Part shown: positions 26,523 through 34,844 of the stretch, one piece after another | Layout: each line of letters starts with the position of its first letter | Numbering within the stretch: position 1 is the first letter of the stretch | Assembly (NCBI GenBank): GCA_913052345.1 | Contig: CAJXDR010000013.1 | Span: forward strand, 1 to 64,000 | Reading direction: 5' to 3' | DNA: 64,000 nucleotides | From: UBA4421 sp002470275 | GTDB taxonomy: Bacteria; Pseudomonadota; Gammaproteobacteria; Pseudomonadales; Azotimanducaceae | Position numbers and translations under genes: made by a program | The notes under the pieces: generated by a model | Database searches by the model: none | What the model saw: only the letters and a program-made list of their open reading frames with translations | What the model was told of the DNA's origin: nothing

Positions 26523-27832
26523 GCGAAGCCGAGCTCTCAGCGATGCGGGTCCTTAACAGCGAGGATGCTGATTTCTCTTCTCAGCTGGAGGAACTGCTGC
26601 AGTGGGATGTGGTCGGGGGCGGCGTTGACGCGGACGTCGACAACATCCTCCAGCAGGTCAAGCGTGGCGGCGATGCGGCGTTACTCGCGCTGACCCAAAA
26701 ATTCGATGGTCATGCCGCATCGAGTATAGAGGACCTGATGATTGCCCCGTCTGTTTTAGAGGATGCCTGGCGGAGAATTGATGCAGAGGCGCGACAGGCA
26801 CTCGAGCTGGCGGCTGAACGCATCAGAGTCTTCCATGAGCGGCAGCTCGAGCCCTCTTGGACAATCTCCGATGAATATCACAACGAAATGGGCCAGCGGA
26901 TCTCGGCGCTGGAACGTGTGGGCGTTTATGTTCCGGGTGGTCATGCCGCCTATCCCTCTAGCGTCCTGATGACGCTTATCCCCGCAAAAGTTGCCGGGGT
27001 GAGCGAGATAGTCGTCACTTCCCCAACGCCTGGCGGGGCACCAAACGACATGGTGTTGGCCGCCCTGCATTTGGGTGGTGCAGATAAAGTGTTCCGCATA
27101 GGCGGCGCTCAGGCAGTTGGCGCATTGGCCTACGGCACGGAAACGATTCCCAGGGTGGATAAAATTGTGGGGCCAGGGAATGCCTATGTCGCCGCCGCCA
27201 AGAGGCAGGTCTTTGGCCAGGTGGGTATCGATATGATTGCTGGCCCCAGCGAAGTGCTCGTGCTGGCCGACGGCACGACGTCGGTGGAATGGGCCGTGCT
27301 GGACCTGTTCTCCCAGGCTGAACATGATGCCTCTGCCCAGAGCATTTTGATCTCCACGGATGCAGACTTTTTACAGAGGGTGACTCAAGAGATTGCGGCA
27401 AGGCTACCGCAGATGTCTCGGCGAGAGACCATCGCGGCCTCCCTCAAACAAAGAGGGGCATTAATCCATTGCCGAGACAGAGAAGAAGCCGTGGCGCTGG
27501 CAAACCAAATTGCGCCCGAACATCTCGAGCTGGCGGTGGCTGAGCCGGATCGCTGGCTAGAGGGTATTAAGCACGCGGGCGCCATATTTGTTGGCGCGCA
27601 CACAGGGGAGACCTTTGGCGATTATCTTGCTGGGCCATCACACGTACTGCCAACCTTTGGTACGGCCCGCTTCGCATCACCCCTGGGGGTTTACGATTTT
27701 CAGAAACGCAGCTCGGTGATTCGCCTCTCTCCCGAGGGAGCCTCGGCATTGGCGGGGCCTGCCGATTTGCTGGCTGGCACGGAGGGCTTGGAAGCCCATG
27801 CCCTAGCGGCTCGAGTGCGCGGCAATAGATGA
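26519..27832 (+). CDS. hisD: Histidinol dehydrogenase
   Basis: HisD is the zinc- and NAD-dependent enzyme that oxidises histidinol to histidine in two steps. The 437 residues include YVPGGHAAYPSSVLM, GPGNAYVAAAKRQVFG, the IDMIAGPSEVLVLAD loop and SQAEHDASAQSIL with the zinc-binding Gln/His pair. GPSHVLPTFGTARF is the C-terminal catalytic segment. It overlaps hisG. The next his gene in pseudomonads, hisC, is absent; zapE follows 10 bases after the stop. Confidence 0.97.
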   Translation: MSEAELSAMRVLNSEDADFSSQLEELLQWDVVGGGVDADVDNILQQVKRGGDAALLALTQKFDGHAASSIEDLMIAPSVLEDAWRRIDAEARQALELAAERIRVFHERQLEPSWTISDEYHNEMGQRISALERVGVYVPGGHAAYPSSVLMTLIPAKVAGVSEIVVTSPTPGGAPNDMVLAALHLGGADKVFRIGGAQAVGALAYGTETIPRVDKIVGPGNAYVAAAKRQVFGQVGIDMIAGPSEVLVLADGTTSVEWAVLDLFSQAEHDASAQSILISTDADFLQRVTQEIAARLPQMSRRETIAASLKQRGALIHCRDREEAVALANQIAPEHLELAVAEPDRWLEGIKHAGAIFVGAHTGETFGDYLAGPSHVLPTFGTARFASPLGVYDFQKRSSVIRLSPEGASALAGPADLLAGTEGLEAHALAARVRGNR

Positions 27833-27842
27833 GCCGGCTGAT

Positions 27843-28991
27843 TTGAATACGATGGATACCAACGCAGGGTCAGCATCTCCTGCGTCCAGCTATAGTGCTC
27901 TGATTGCCAGTGGAGAAGTCCTCGCTGACCAGAGCCAGGCCGATGTCATCGCGCTGTTAGATCAGCTCTTTCACCGCCTAGTTTCTGAAAAACCCAAGCC
28001 TCTAGGCCTTTTGGACAGCGTGCGCTCGTTGTTCCGGGCAACGCCCCAGCCTTCTCCGCTCAAGGGTCTTTATCTCTGGGGTGGTGTCGGCCGCGGCAAG
28101 ACGATGATGATGGACCAGTTCTGTGCCTGCCTTCCATCGAACCGCCGGCAGCGCATGCACTTTCATCGGTTCATGCGTCGTGTTCACCAGGGTCTAGGGA
28201 AATATGCGGGCAGAGCGAATCCGCTTGAACACGTGGCGGATGAACTTGCCAAACGAGGGGACGTTCTGTGCTTTGATGAGTTCTTCGTCAGTGATATCGG
28301 CGATGCGATGATTTTGGGCGAAATGATGAAGGCGCTGTTCGATAGGGGGGTCGTACTCGTGGCCACATCTAACGTGGAGCCTAAGAATCTCTATCAGAAC
28401 GGCCTGCAGCGGGCTCGATTCTTGCCGGCAATAGACCTGCTCTATGCACACTGTGACGTACATGAAATTGAGTCGGGGCAGGATTTTCGTCTGCGGACGC
28501 TGCAGCAGGCGACGCTGTATCACTACCCCTTGGGTGCCGCCGCAGACGCAAACATGGCCGCGTTCTATGCAGCCTTGATAACCGAGCCCGGGCGTCAGGA
28601 TATTCTTCTCAGGATCGAGAACAGAGACCTCAGAGCAGTGCGAGTGGCCGGGGACGTGGTGTGGTTCGACTTCCAGGAAATCTGCGAGGGTCCCCGCAGT
28701 CAGAATGACTACATTGAGCTGGCGACTTTGTTTTCCACGGTCATGATCAGCGATGTACCCGTGCTTACCGCTGAGAATGAGAATGCGGCGCGGCGCTTTA
28801 TCAGTCTGGTTGACGAATTTTATGACCGTGGCGTGAAACTCATCCTCTCGGCGGAAGTGGCTATCGCCCAGCTCTATCAGGGTGAGCGCTTGGTCTTTGA
28901 GTTTCAGCGTACGCAAAGCCGTCTGCTAGAGATGCAGTCCGAGGCGTACTTGGCCGGCGCGCATCACGCGTTAGAGCCTGGCGGCCACTAA
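27843..28991 (+). CDS. zapE: Cell division ATPase ZapE (AFG1/YhcM family)
   Basis: ZapE is an AFG1-like P-loop ATPase that associates with the Z ring under stress. Walker A GGVGRGKTMMMD is near residue 81, Walker B VLCFDEFFVSDI near 141, and the sensor segment VLVATSNVEPKNLY near 172. The C-terminal part contains RRFISLVDEFYDRGVKLI. The 382 residues are close to E. coli ZapE (375). The start is TTG 27843 with ATG 27852 three codons later; either is possible. Linkage to rplM-rpsI downstream is common in gammaproteobacteria. Confidence 0.94.
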   Translation: MNTMDTNAGSASPASSYSALIASGEVLADQSQADVIALLDQLFHRLVSEKPKPLGLLDSVRSLFRATPQPSPLKGLYLWGGVGRGKTMMMDQFCACLPSNRRQRMHFHRFMRRVHQGLGKYAGRANPLEHVADELAKRGDVLCFDEFFVSDIGDAMILGEMMKALFDRGVVLVATSNVEPKNLYQNGLQRARFLPAIDLLYAHCDVHEIESGQDFRLRTLQQATLYHYPLGAAADANMAAFYAALITEPGRQDILLRIENRDLRAVRVAGDVVWFDFQEICEGPRSQNDYIELATLFSTVMISDVPVLTAENENAARRFISLVDEFYDRGVKLILSAEVAIAQLYQGERLVFEFQRTQSRLLEMQSEAYLAGAHHALEPGGH

Positions 28992-29090
28992 AAGCGAGTT
29001 GTAAAGCGGCATACGCTCCTCTATCATTCGCGTCCCTTTTTTGGGCGACGTTTTGCACTCGTCCATCATGGAATCTAGGTGAGGCAGAGA

Positions 29091-29519
29091 ATGAAAACCG
29101 TAAGCATGCGGGAACAAGATGTTGTCCGATCTTGGTGGTTAATCGACGCTGAGAACAAGACCCTGGGTCGCTTGGCCACTGAGGTGGCAAGCCGCCTGCG
29201 TGGGAAGCATAAGCCCGAATTTACGCCCCACGTGGACACCGGCGACTACATCGTCGTGGTCAACGCGGACAAGGTACGCGTTACGGGTAACAAAGAAACC
29301 GGCAAGCTGTACTGGCGGCACACAGGATACCCAGGGGGAATCCACAGCACCTCAGTAGAGAAGATGAGAGCAGAGCATCCTGAGCGCATGATCGAAATCG
29401 CAGTGAAGGGCATGTTGCCGAAAAATCCGCTCGGCAGGGCAATGTTTCGCAAGCTGAAGGTTTATGCGGGTGTTGAACATCCCCACGCGGCGCAACAACC
29501 GCAGGTTTTGGAGCTTTAG
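29091..29519 (+). CDS. rplM: 50S ribosomal protein L13
   Basis: L13 is an early-assembly protein of the large subunit. The sequence MKTVSMREQDVVRSWWLIDAENKTLGRLATEVASRLRGK and the later RMIEIAVKGMLPKNPLGR are diagnostic. The frame is open from a GTG at 29079, but ATG 29091 gives exactly the usual 142 residues and has GGTGAGG at 29079-29085 upstream, so I use it. rpsI starts in the base after the stop. Confidence 0.98.
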   Translation: MKTVSMREQDVVRSWWLIDAENKTLGRLATEVASRLRGKHKPEFTPHVDTGDYIVVVNADKVRVTGNKETGKLYWRHTGYPGGIHSTSVEKMRAEHPERMIEIAVKGMLPKNPLGRAMFRKLKVYAGVEHPHAAQQPQVLEL

Positions 29520-29909
29520 ATGACGCAATATAACTACGGCACTGGGCGCAGGAAGACTTCTACGGCCAGGGTATTCATTGCCAAAGGCAATGGCCACATC
29601 ACGGTCAATGCACAGCCCCTCGACGAATTTTTTGGTCGCGAGACCTCCAGAATGGTGGTGCGCCAACCGCTGGAAGTCGTGGATATGATGGATAACATCG
29701 ACGTCAAAGTGACGGTTCGTGGCGGAGGAAATTCTGGTCAGGCTGGAGCCATCCGATTGGGAATCGCTCGGGCGTTAGTTGACTATGACGAGAGTCTTCG
29801 TCAACCCATGCGCCAGGCAGGGTTCTTGACGCGGGATGCACGGGCTGTCGAACGTAAGAAAATCGGTCTCCGAAAAGCACGCAAGCGTCCGCAGTTCTCC
29901 AAGCGCTAG
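29520..29909 (+). CDS. rpsI: 30S ribosomal protein S9
   Basis: S9 is a small-subunit head protein whose C-terminal tail reaches the P-site tRNA. The protein has YGTGRRKTSTARVFI at the start, GGGNSGQAGAIRLGIARALV in the middle and the basic tail KKIGLRKARKRPQFSKR ending in the conserved Lys-Arg. The length is 129 residues. It is cotranscribed with rplM with no gap. Confidence 0.98.
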   Translation: MTQYNYGTGRRKTSTARVFIAKGNGHITVNAQPLDEFFGRETSRMVVRQPLEVVDMMDNIDVKVTVRGGGNSGQAGAIRLGIARALVDYDESLRQPMRQAGFLTRDARAVERKKIGLRKARKRPQFSKR

Positions 29910-29930
29910 TCTTTTACGACTACTTTATTT
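29907..29930 (+). terminator. Weak terminator-like hairpin after rpsI
   Basis: TAGTC and GACTA flank a six-base loop, followed by CTTTATTT. The five-pair stem overlaps the rpsI stop codon. The stem is short, so termination efficiency is doubtful, but the position at the end of rplM-rpsI is right. Confidence 0.3.
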
Positions 29931-29971
29931 AGACCTAGGTGCCGAGGAATTCGTCTCCGCGACGACCTTTG

Positions 29972-29987
29972 TGCTAAAATTCCCTCG
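29972..29987 (+). promoter_or_regulatory. Candidate extended -10 promoter for petABC
   Basis: TGC directly followed by TAAAAT (29972-29980) is an extended -10 element in the 240-base gap before petA, with no good -35. It would give a leader of about 160 bases. That leader contains a short inverted repeat, CAGGCT (30048-30053) with AGCCTG (30068-30073). Confidence 0.35.
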
Positions 29988-30149
29988 CTCGGGGCAGAGC
30001 AAGGTGGCAGGAAAGGTACCGCTGCTGCTGACAACACACCGCTGAGACAGGCTAGGGGTTTTTCCGAAGCCTGACCCAACTAGCGGTTCCGCCCCCCATA
30101 CGCGTTCATTCAATATACGGTTATTGGCAATTTAAGGGAGCGAAACGTC

Positions 30150-30761
30150 GTGAGTGATGGCGATGTAGTCAGGGACGCCTCTCAAGAGGCTGGGGAAGCG
30201 GCTAGCTCAAGCCGACGCTATTTTTTGATTCAAGCCACATCGGCAGTCGGTGCTGTAGGCGCGGTGGGGGCCGCTTGGCCCTTTGTTATGTATTGGACGC
30301 CTAGCGCTAAAGCTCGGGCCCTGGGCGCCCCGGTGAGGGTGGACGTTTCTAAGCTTGCCCCAGGCGAAATGCTGAGTCCCATTGTCGCCTGGAGAGGGAA
30401 GCCCATTTTTATCGTTGCACGAGATAAGGCAACCATTGACGCGCTGAAAGTGGATACCGCGGAACTGGCGGACCCCGATTCGGTGAATCCCGAGCAACAG
30501 CCCGATTTTGCAGCCAACGCTTGGCGCTCAGAGCGTCCCGAGATTGGCGTCTACCTGGGCATCTGCACGCATCTCGGCTGCTCGCCGAAGCATGTCGTTA
30601 GCAACAATTTTGAAGACACCGGCCAGGGCGGATTCTTCTGCCCCTGCCACGGATCGAAATTTGATCTGGCGGGTCGAGTGGTCAAGGGGGTTCCGGCTCC
30701 AGATAATTTGGAGGTTCCTCCCTACAGGTTTGAATCTGACTCCGTAATTATTATTGGCTAA
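30150..30761 (+). CDS. petA: Ubiquinol-cytochrome c reductase Rieske iron-sulfur subunit
   Basis: PetA carries the [2Fe-2S] centre of the cytochrome bc1 complex and takes the first electron from ubiquinol. The N-terminus has a Tat-like SRRYFL motif (about residues 22-27) followed by the single membrane anchor ATSAVGAVGAVGAAWPFVMYW. The cluster-binding boxes are CTHLGC and CPCHGS, with the intervening disulfide Cys residues in place. The length is 203 residues. The start is GTG 30150 with a good AAGGGAG Shine-Dalgarno. It heads the petABC operon. Confidence 0.97.
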   Translation: MSDGDVVRDASQEAGEAASSSRRYFLIQATSAVGAVGAVGAAWPFVMYWTPSAKARALGAPVRVDVSKLAPGEMLSPIVAWRGKPIFIVARDKATIDALKVDTAELADPDSVNPEQQPDFAANAWRSERPEIGVYLGICTHLGCSPKHVVSNNFEDTGQGGFFCPCHGSKFDLAGRVVKGVPAPDNLEVPPYRFESDSVIIIG

Positions 30762-30774
30762 GGTGTATCGCTAA

Positions 30775-32040
30775 ATGGAAAAGACGAAGCCTCAAGAGTC
30801 CCAGTCCGGGACTGGATTGATGAACTGGATAGATGCTCGTTTCCCCGCTACGGAAACCATTGAATATCATGCTTCAAAGTACTACGCGCCGAAAAATGTA
30901 AACTTTTGGTATTACTTCGGATGGTTGTCCATGATCGTACTGATCATGCAGCTCCTTTCCGGGCTCTGGTTGACTATGAATTACGTCCCAAGCGGCGCCG
31001 GCGCCTTTGCCTCGGTTGAGTACATTATGAGAGACGTGGAGTATGGCTGGCTGATTCGCTACCTCCACTCTACCGGCGCGTCATTTTTCTTTATTGTCGT
31101 CTACGCGCACATGTATCGAGCGCTGGCCTACGGATCCTATCGGGGGCCCAGAGAGCTGCTGTGGCTCATTGGAATGGCGATCTTTATTGCCCTGATGGCA
31201 GAGGGCTTCCTCGGCTACCTGCTGCCTTGGGGCAACATGTCTTACTGGGGCGCTCAGGTCATTGTTTCGCTCTTTGGCGCAATTCCAGTTATCGGGCCGG
31301 ATTTAATGGAGTGGATCCGAGGTGATTTCCTGATGTCGGAAACCACGCTTAATCGGTTCTTTGCGCTGCATGTCATTGCTTTGCCGCTTGTGCTAGTGAT
31401 GCTTGTTTTTGTTCACATCGTCGCTCTGCATCACGTGGGGTCAAACAATCCCGACGGGATCGAGATTAAGAAGAACAAAGACGAAAATGGCGTTCCCCTG
31501 GACGGCATCGCCTTTCACCCTTACATCACGATCCATGACATTCATGCGACGGTGGTCTTCTTATTCATCTTTTGTGCAGTGGTCTTCTTCGCCCCTGAAA
31601 TGGGCGGCTATTTCCTAGAAAAACCAAATTTTGAAATGGCGGATCCACTGAAGACACCGGATCACATCGCGCCGGTTTGGTATTACACGCCCTTCTACGC
31701 CATGCTCCGTGCAGCCACTTACCCCTTCCTAGGATTGCCTGCGAAGTTCTGGGGCTTCGTCGTGATGGTAGGCGCGATCGTTATCCCGGCAGTGCTACCC
31801 TGGCTGGACCGAAGCCCGGTCAAGTCGATCCGCTACAAGGGTAGATTGTCCAAGGCCATGCTCACGATGTTCGTGATCAGCTTTTTCATTCTCGGCTACC
31901 TCGGGACCCAGGCGCCTTCCAAGGCGGGGACCATCGCCGCACAGATATGCACCGCAATTTATTTTGCCTACTTTGTGCTGATGCCCTGGTACACGCGGGT
32001 TGAGCAAACGAAACCTGAACCGGAGAGGGTGACCGGATGA
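30775..32040 (+). CDS. petB: Ubiquinol-cytochrome c reductase cytochrome b subunit
   Basis: Cytochrome b holds two haems b and both quinone sites of the bc1 complex. It has about eight membrane helices in 421 residues. Paired haem His ligands occur in RYLHSTGASFFFIVVYAHMYRA and in FFALHVIALPLVLVMLVFVHIVALH. The Qo-site motif is PVWY, the variant usual in gammaproteobacteria where mitochondria have PEWY. A short N-terminal cytoplasmic extension precedes the first amphipathic helix. It overlaps petC by 4 bases. Confidence 0.98.
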   Translation: MEKTKPQESQSGTGLMNWIDARFPATETIEYHASKYYAPKNVNFWYYFGWLSMIVLIMQLLSGLWLTMNYVPSGAGAFASVEYIMRDVEYGWLIRYLHSTGASFFFIVVYAHMYRALAYGSYRGPRELLWLIGMAIFIALMAEGFLGYLLPWGNMSYWGAQVIVSLFGAIPVIGPDLMEWIRGDFLMSETTLNRFFALHVIALPLVLVMLVFVHIVALHHVGSNNPDGIEIKKNKDENGVPLDGIAFHPYITIHDIHATVVFLFIFCAVVFFAPEMGGYFLEKPNFEMADPLKTPDHIAPVWYYTPFYAMLRAATYPFLGLPAKFWGFVVMVGAIVIPAVLPWLDRSPVKSIRYKGRLSKAMLTMFVISFFILGYLGTQAPSKAGTIAAQICTAIYFAYFVLMPWYTRVEQTKPEPERVTG

Positions 32041-32759
32041 AGAAGCTTCTGCTTGTACTGCTACTTGTTTGCCAGGGGCCTGCTTGGGCCGCCAGCGCGT
32101 CGACCTGGCCCATGGAGTCCTTCAAAGGCGATCTCCAGAACATGCCGAGCCTGCAGAACGGCTTTAAACTTTATGCGAACTACTGCTTGGGCTGTCACTC
32201 GCTGCAGTTTCAGCGGTACGAGAGAACAGCTGACGACTTGGCTATTCCTCACGACATTGCTCTAAAAAACCTAGTCTTTACCGGCCAAAAAATAGGGGGT
32301 CTCATTACGAACGCGATGCCCCGAGCTGCGTCCAAGGATTGGTTTGGTGCGTCGCCCCCAGATTTGACGATGGTGACACGGGTTCGGAGCCCCGAGTGGG
32401 TTTATAACTACCTCAACACCTTTTATGTGGATGAGGACCGACCCCTCGGTGTGAACAATAAGGTCTTCGCAAACGTTGGTATGCCCAACGTATTGCTGGA
32501 GCTTCAAGGCGTACAGAGAGAGGTCTGTGCAGAGGGACATTGCGACCACCTCGCGGTGGACAATGGGACGGGGACGATGACGACTGAAGAATTCAAGTCG
32601 GCGACCTATGATCTAACTAACTTCCTATACTACGTCAGTGAGCCCTCGCGCCTTGATCGTCAGCGTATTGGAATCTACGTTTTATTATTTCTCATCATTC
32701 TCGGGTGTTTTACCTACCTACTCAATCGAGAGTATTGGAAAGACGTAGGCGGCCACTAA
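32037..32759 (+). CDS. petC: Ubiquinol-cytochrome c reductase cytochrome c1 subunit
   Basis: Cytochrome c1 passes electrons from the Rieske protein to a soluble cytochrome c. A signal peptide (MKKLLLVLLLVCQGPAWA) is followed by the covalent haem site CLGCH at residues 50-54. The likely distal Met is in VGMPNVLLELQG. A C-terminal membrane anchor (IGIYVLLFLIILGCFTYLL) ends in NREYWKDV. The length of 240 residues is usual for the proteobacterial type. It is the last gene of petABC and sspA follows after 50 bases. Confidence 0.97.
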   Translation: MKKLLLVLLLVCQGPAWAASASTWPMESFKGDLQNMPSLQNGFKLYANYCLGCHSLQFQRYERTADDLAIPHDIALKNLVFTGQKIGGLITNAMPRAASKDWFGASPPDLTMVTRVRSPEWVYNYLNTFYVDEDRPLGVNNKVFANVGMPNVLLELQGVQREVCAEGHCDHLAVDNGTGTMTTEEFKSATYDLTNFLYYVSEPSRLDRQRIGIYVLLFLIILGCFTYLLNREYWKDVGGH

Positions 32760-32809
32760 GGTTCGGAAACGAGCGTTGAATGGCCTCGAAAAAGAGGATG
32801 TATTGCTAG

Positions 32810-33442
32810 ATGAGTATAGTGACCAAGCGTTCAGCCATGACGCTATTTTCCAATGCGCGCGACCATTACTCCCACCGAGTACGTATGGTGCTGGCGGAAA
32901 AGGGGGTAACCGCAGACTTAGTCGACGTGGTTCCTGGAAAGGAGCCTGAGGACCTGGCCGAACTGAACCCCTATGGCACCATGCCGACGCTCGCGGATCG
33001 TGATCTCGTACTCTATGAAGCGAATGTCATCATGGAGTATCTGGACGAGCGATTTCCTCACCCACCTCTGCTTCCCGTCTATCCTGTGCAGCGAGCACTA
33101 TCGCGACTGTGGATTACGCGGGTAGAGAAGGAGTGGAGTACGCGCCTTGACTTGTTAATGGCTGGTAAGGGCCGAGAGACCGTTCTAACCAAGGCCCGTA
33201 AGGAGCTTCGGGAGAGCATCATCGCAATCTCGCCGATCTTTTCTGAAAAGCCCTTCTTTATGAATGAGGAGCTCTCCTTGGTAGATTGCTGCGTCGCGCC
33301 GATATTTTGGCGTCTTAAAGAAGTGGGGATTGCTCTGCCCGAGAAGTCCACCCGCGCGCTGCATAAATATATGCATGCGATTTTTGAAAGGGATGCCTTC
33401 CGAGCAAGTCTCACAGAGGCAGAAATGGAGATGCGTGAGTGA
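32810..33442 (+). CDS. sspA: Stringent starvation protein A
   Basis: SspA is a glutathione-transferase-fold protein without transferase activity that binds RNA polymerase and supports stationary-phase and acid-stress gene expression. The N-terminal thioredoxin-like domain reads MTLFSNARDHYSHRVRMVLAEKGV, and PYGTMPTLADRDLVLYEANVIMEYLDERFPHP corresponds to the GSH-site region. A helical C-terminal domain follows. I keep ATG 32810 because E. coli SspA has a matching KRSVMTLFS extension. The length is 210 residues. It overlaps sspB (GTGA). Confidence 0.96.
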   Translation: MSIVTKRSAMTLFSNARDHYSHRVRMVLAEKGVTADLVDVVPGKEPEDLAELNPYGTMPTLADRDLVLYEANVIMEYLDERFPHPPLLPVYPVQRALSRLWITRVEKEWSTRLDLLMAGKGRETVLTKARKELRESIIAISPIFSEKPFFMNEELSLVDCCVAPIFWRLKEVGIALPEKSTRALHKYMHAIFERDAFRASLTEAEMEMRE

Positions 33443-33879
33443 AGGCTCGCCGCCCTTATTTGTTAAGGGCTCTTTATGATTGGATCGTCGACAGCGGAGA
33501 AGTCCCCAACATCTTAGTCGATGCAGAGGTGCCCGGTGTCATCGTTCCTATGGAGCACGTCAAGGATGGGCAGATGGTGCTCAATATCTCCCCCCAGGCC
33601 GTCAGAGACCTCCACCTGGGAGACGACTTCATCATGTTCAACGGCCGTTTTGGCGGGCGCGGCTTTGAGGTCTCTCTGCCCATAGCGAGCATTCGCGCCA
33701 TTTACTGTAGAGATACCGGACAGGGGCTGGCCTTTGAAGATGAGGACCTCTTGAACGGAGAGCAGGCTCGCGAGGCCATCGATCAACGAAGCGCACAAGT
33801 TAAGAGCGGCGAGAACAGCGAAGACGATCCTGACGGCGACCCACCGACAAAGGGCAAGCCCTCTCTACGTCTGGTATAG
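33439..33879 (+). CDS. sspB: ClpXP adaptor SspB (stringent starvation protein B)
   Basis: SspB binds ssrA-tagged peptides and delivers them to ClpXP. The folded substrate-binding domain (about residues 1-110: RPYLLRALYDWIVDSGEVPNILVDA, then FGGRGFEVSLPIASIRAIYCRDTGQG) is followed by an acidic flexible linker. A short C-terminal ClpX-binding tail ends PSLRLV (typically LRVVK). The length is 146 residues. The GTG start overlaps sspA. It converges on dolP with nine bases between stops. Confidence 0.95.
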   Translation: MKARRPYLLRALYDWIVDSGEVPNILVDAEVPGVIVPMEHVKDGQMVLNISPQAVRDLHLGDDFIMFNGRFGGRGFEVSLPIASIRAIYCRDTGQGLAFEDEDLLNGEQAREAIDQRSAQVKSGENSEDDPDGDPPTKGKPSLRLV

Positions 33880-33888
33880 CGCGCGTCC

Positions 33889-34479
33889 CTAAGTCGGCTC
33901 TGGACCGTCCAGGTAGTCAAAAACTTTAATAATCTGCCGAACGCCAAATGCCTTCTGGGTCTCCAAAGCGGCCTGTTCGGCCTCTTCTCGCGTGACCCGC
34001 CCCAACAGATAGATGATGCCGTTTTCAGTTTTGACCTTAATCTTACCGCCCGGAACATTCGCCGCGACCAGCAAACGCGCCTTGACCTTGGTGGTCAGAA
34101 CGCTGTCGTTGGTCCTCGCCAGCATAGAAATAGGCCCGTCTACGGAAAGGTGGTTATGAACATTGCCTGGGTCGACCTTGTAAAGGCTCTCGGTGACCCG
34201 AACAGCATTTGCGCGCAGCGCCTCGGTAGGCACCTGGCCCAGTAACAAGACCAAGCCATCGAAAACCGTCACGCTAAGGTGGGCGCCTTCATATCCCTCG
34301 TCCGAGGCGCGAATCTCTCTCTCGATAACAAAGCCTAGAGCCGTATCGTCAATCAGCGTGCCCGGTGTTCTTTGAGACTCAGGATTATTGGTACACCCAG
34401 CCAGGCCGCCAGCAAAGACGAATAGCAAGCTGGCGCAGAGTCGAACTCTAGATGCCGTCAAGGTTGCTCTGTTGATCAT
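33889..34479 (-). CDS. dolP: BON-domain outer-membrane lipoprotein (DolP/YraP-like)
   Basis: DolP is a dual-BON-domain lipoprotein that maintains outer-membrane integrity and binds anionic phospholipid. A signal peptide with lipobox LAGC ends near residue 29. Two BON domains follow, at about residues 45-115 (DDTALGFVIEREI... HLSVTVFDGLVLLLGQVPTEALRANAV) and 125-190 (TTKVKARLLVAANVPGGKIKVKTENGIIYLLGRVTREEAEQA). The length is 196 residues. It overlaps yraN by 4 bases; diaA, which normally sits between them, is missing. Confidence 0.93.
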   Translation of the reverse strand: MINRATLTASRVRLCASLLFVFAGGLAGCTNNPESQRTPGTLIDDTALGFVIEREIRASDEGYEGAHLSVTVFDGLVLLLGQVPTEALRANAVRVTESLYKVDPGNVHNHLSVDGPISMLARTNDSVLTTKVKARLLVAANVPGGKIKVKTENGIIYLLGRVTREEAEQAALETQKAFGVRQIIKVFDYLDGPEPT

Positions 34480-34841
34480 TCAAATGCGCCCTGCAGCCAA
34501 GAAATACGCGGGTAGTTTCGCCAACATATGGCTACTAGGTCAAATCTCATCGTCATGAATCGAAGGCCTGGGTGGGACATCAGATAGTACTCGGCCGTGC
34601 GTCGTATTCTATTCCTCTTATCGGCGCCAACGGTTTCATTGGGATGGCCATGGGCGGTAGAACGTCGGAAGCGAACTTCAACAAATACCAGCTGCTGATG
34701 CCCGTCGACGGTATGCCGCATGATCAGATCAATCTCTCCTGCTTGGCAACGATAATTGCGCTCAAGGAAGGAAAGACCATGGGCCATTAGGAACAGCTTT
34801 GCCCCGCTCTCCATCAGGTGACCCACATAGGTTGGATCCAC
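34476..34841 (-). CDS. yraN: YraN family protein (UPF0102)
   Basis: YraN is a conserved small protein with a restriction-endonuclease-like fold and no firmly established role. The core pattern FLERNYRCQAGEIDLIMRH and LVFVEVRFRRS contains the Asp and Glu that form the nuclease-like site. The length is 121 residues. GTG 34841, three bases after the lpoA stop, places the conserved G...E..A helix correctly. An ATG at 34814 would truncate that helix. It is linked to lpoA upstream, as in most gammaproteobacteria. Confidence 0.9.
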   Translation of the reverse strand: MDPTYVGHLMESGAKLFLMAHGLSFLERNYRCQAGEIDLIMRHTVDGHQQLVFVEVRFRRSTAHGHPNETVGADKRNRIRRTAEYYLMSHPGLRFMTMRFDLVAICWRNYPRISWLQGAFE

Positions 34842-34844
34842 GGC

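Noticed and set aside
28194..28916. Minus-strand reading frame of 240 codons opposite zapE
   Set aside because: It is antisense to conserved zapE, and no signal, motif or ribosome site supports it.
31640..31700. PVWY instead of PEWY in cytochrome b as a novelty
   Set aside because: PVWY at the Qo site is a known variant in beta- and gammaproteobacteria.
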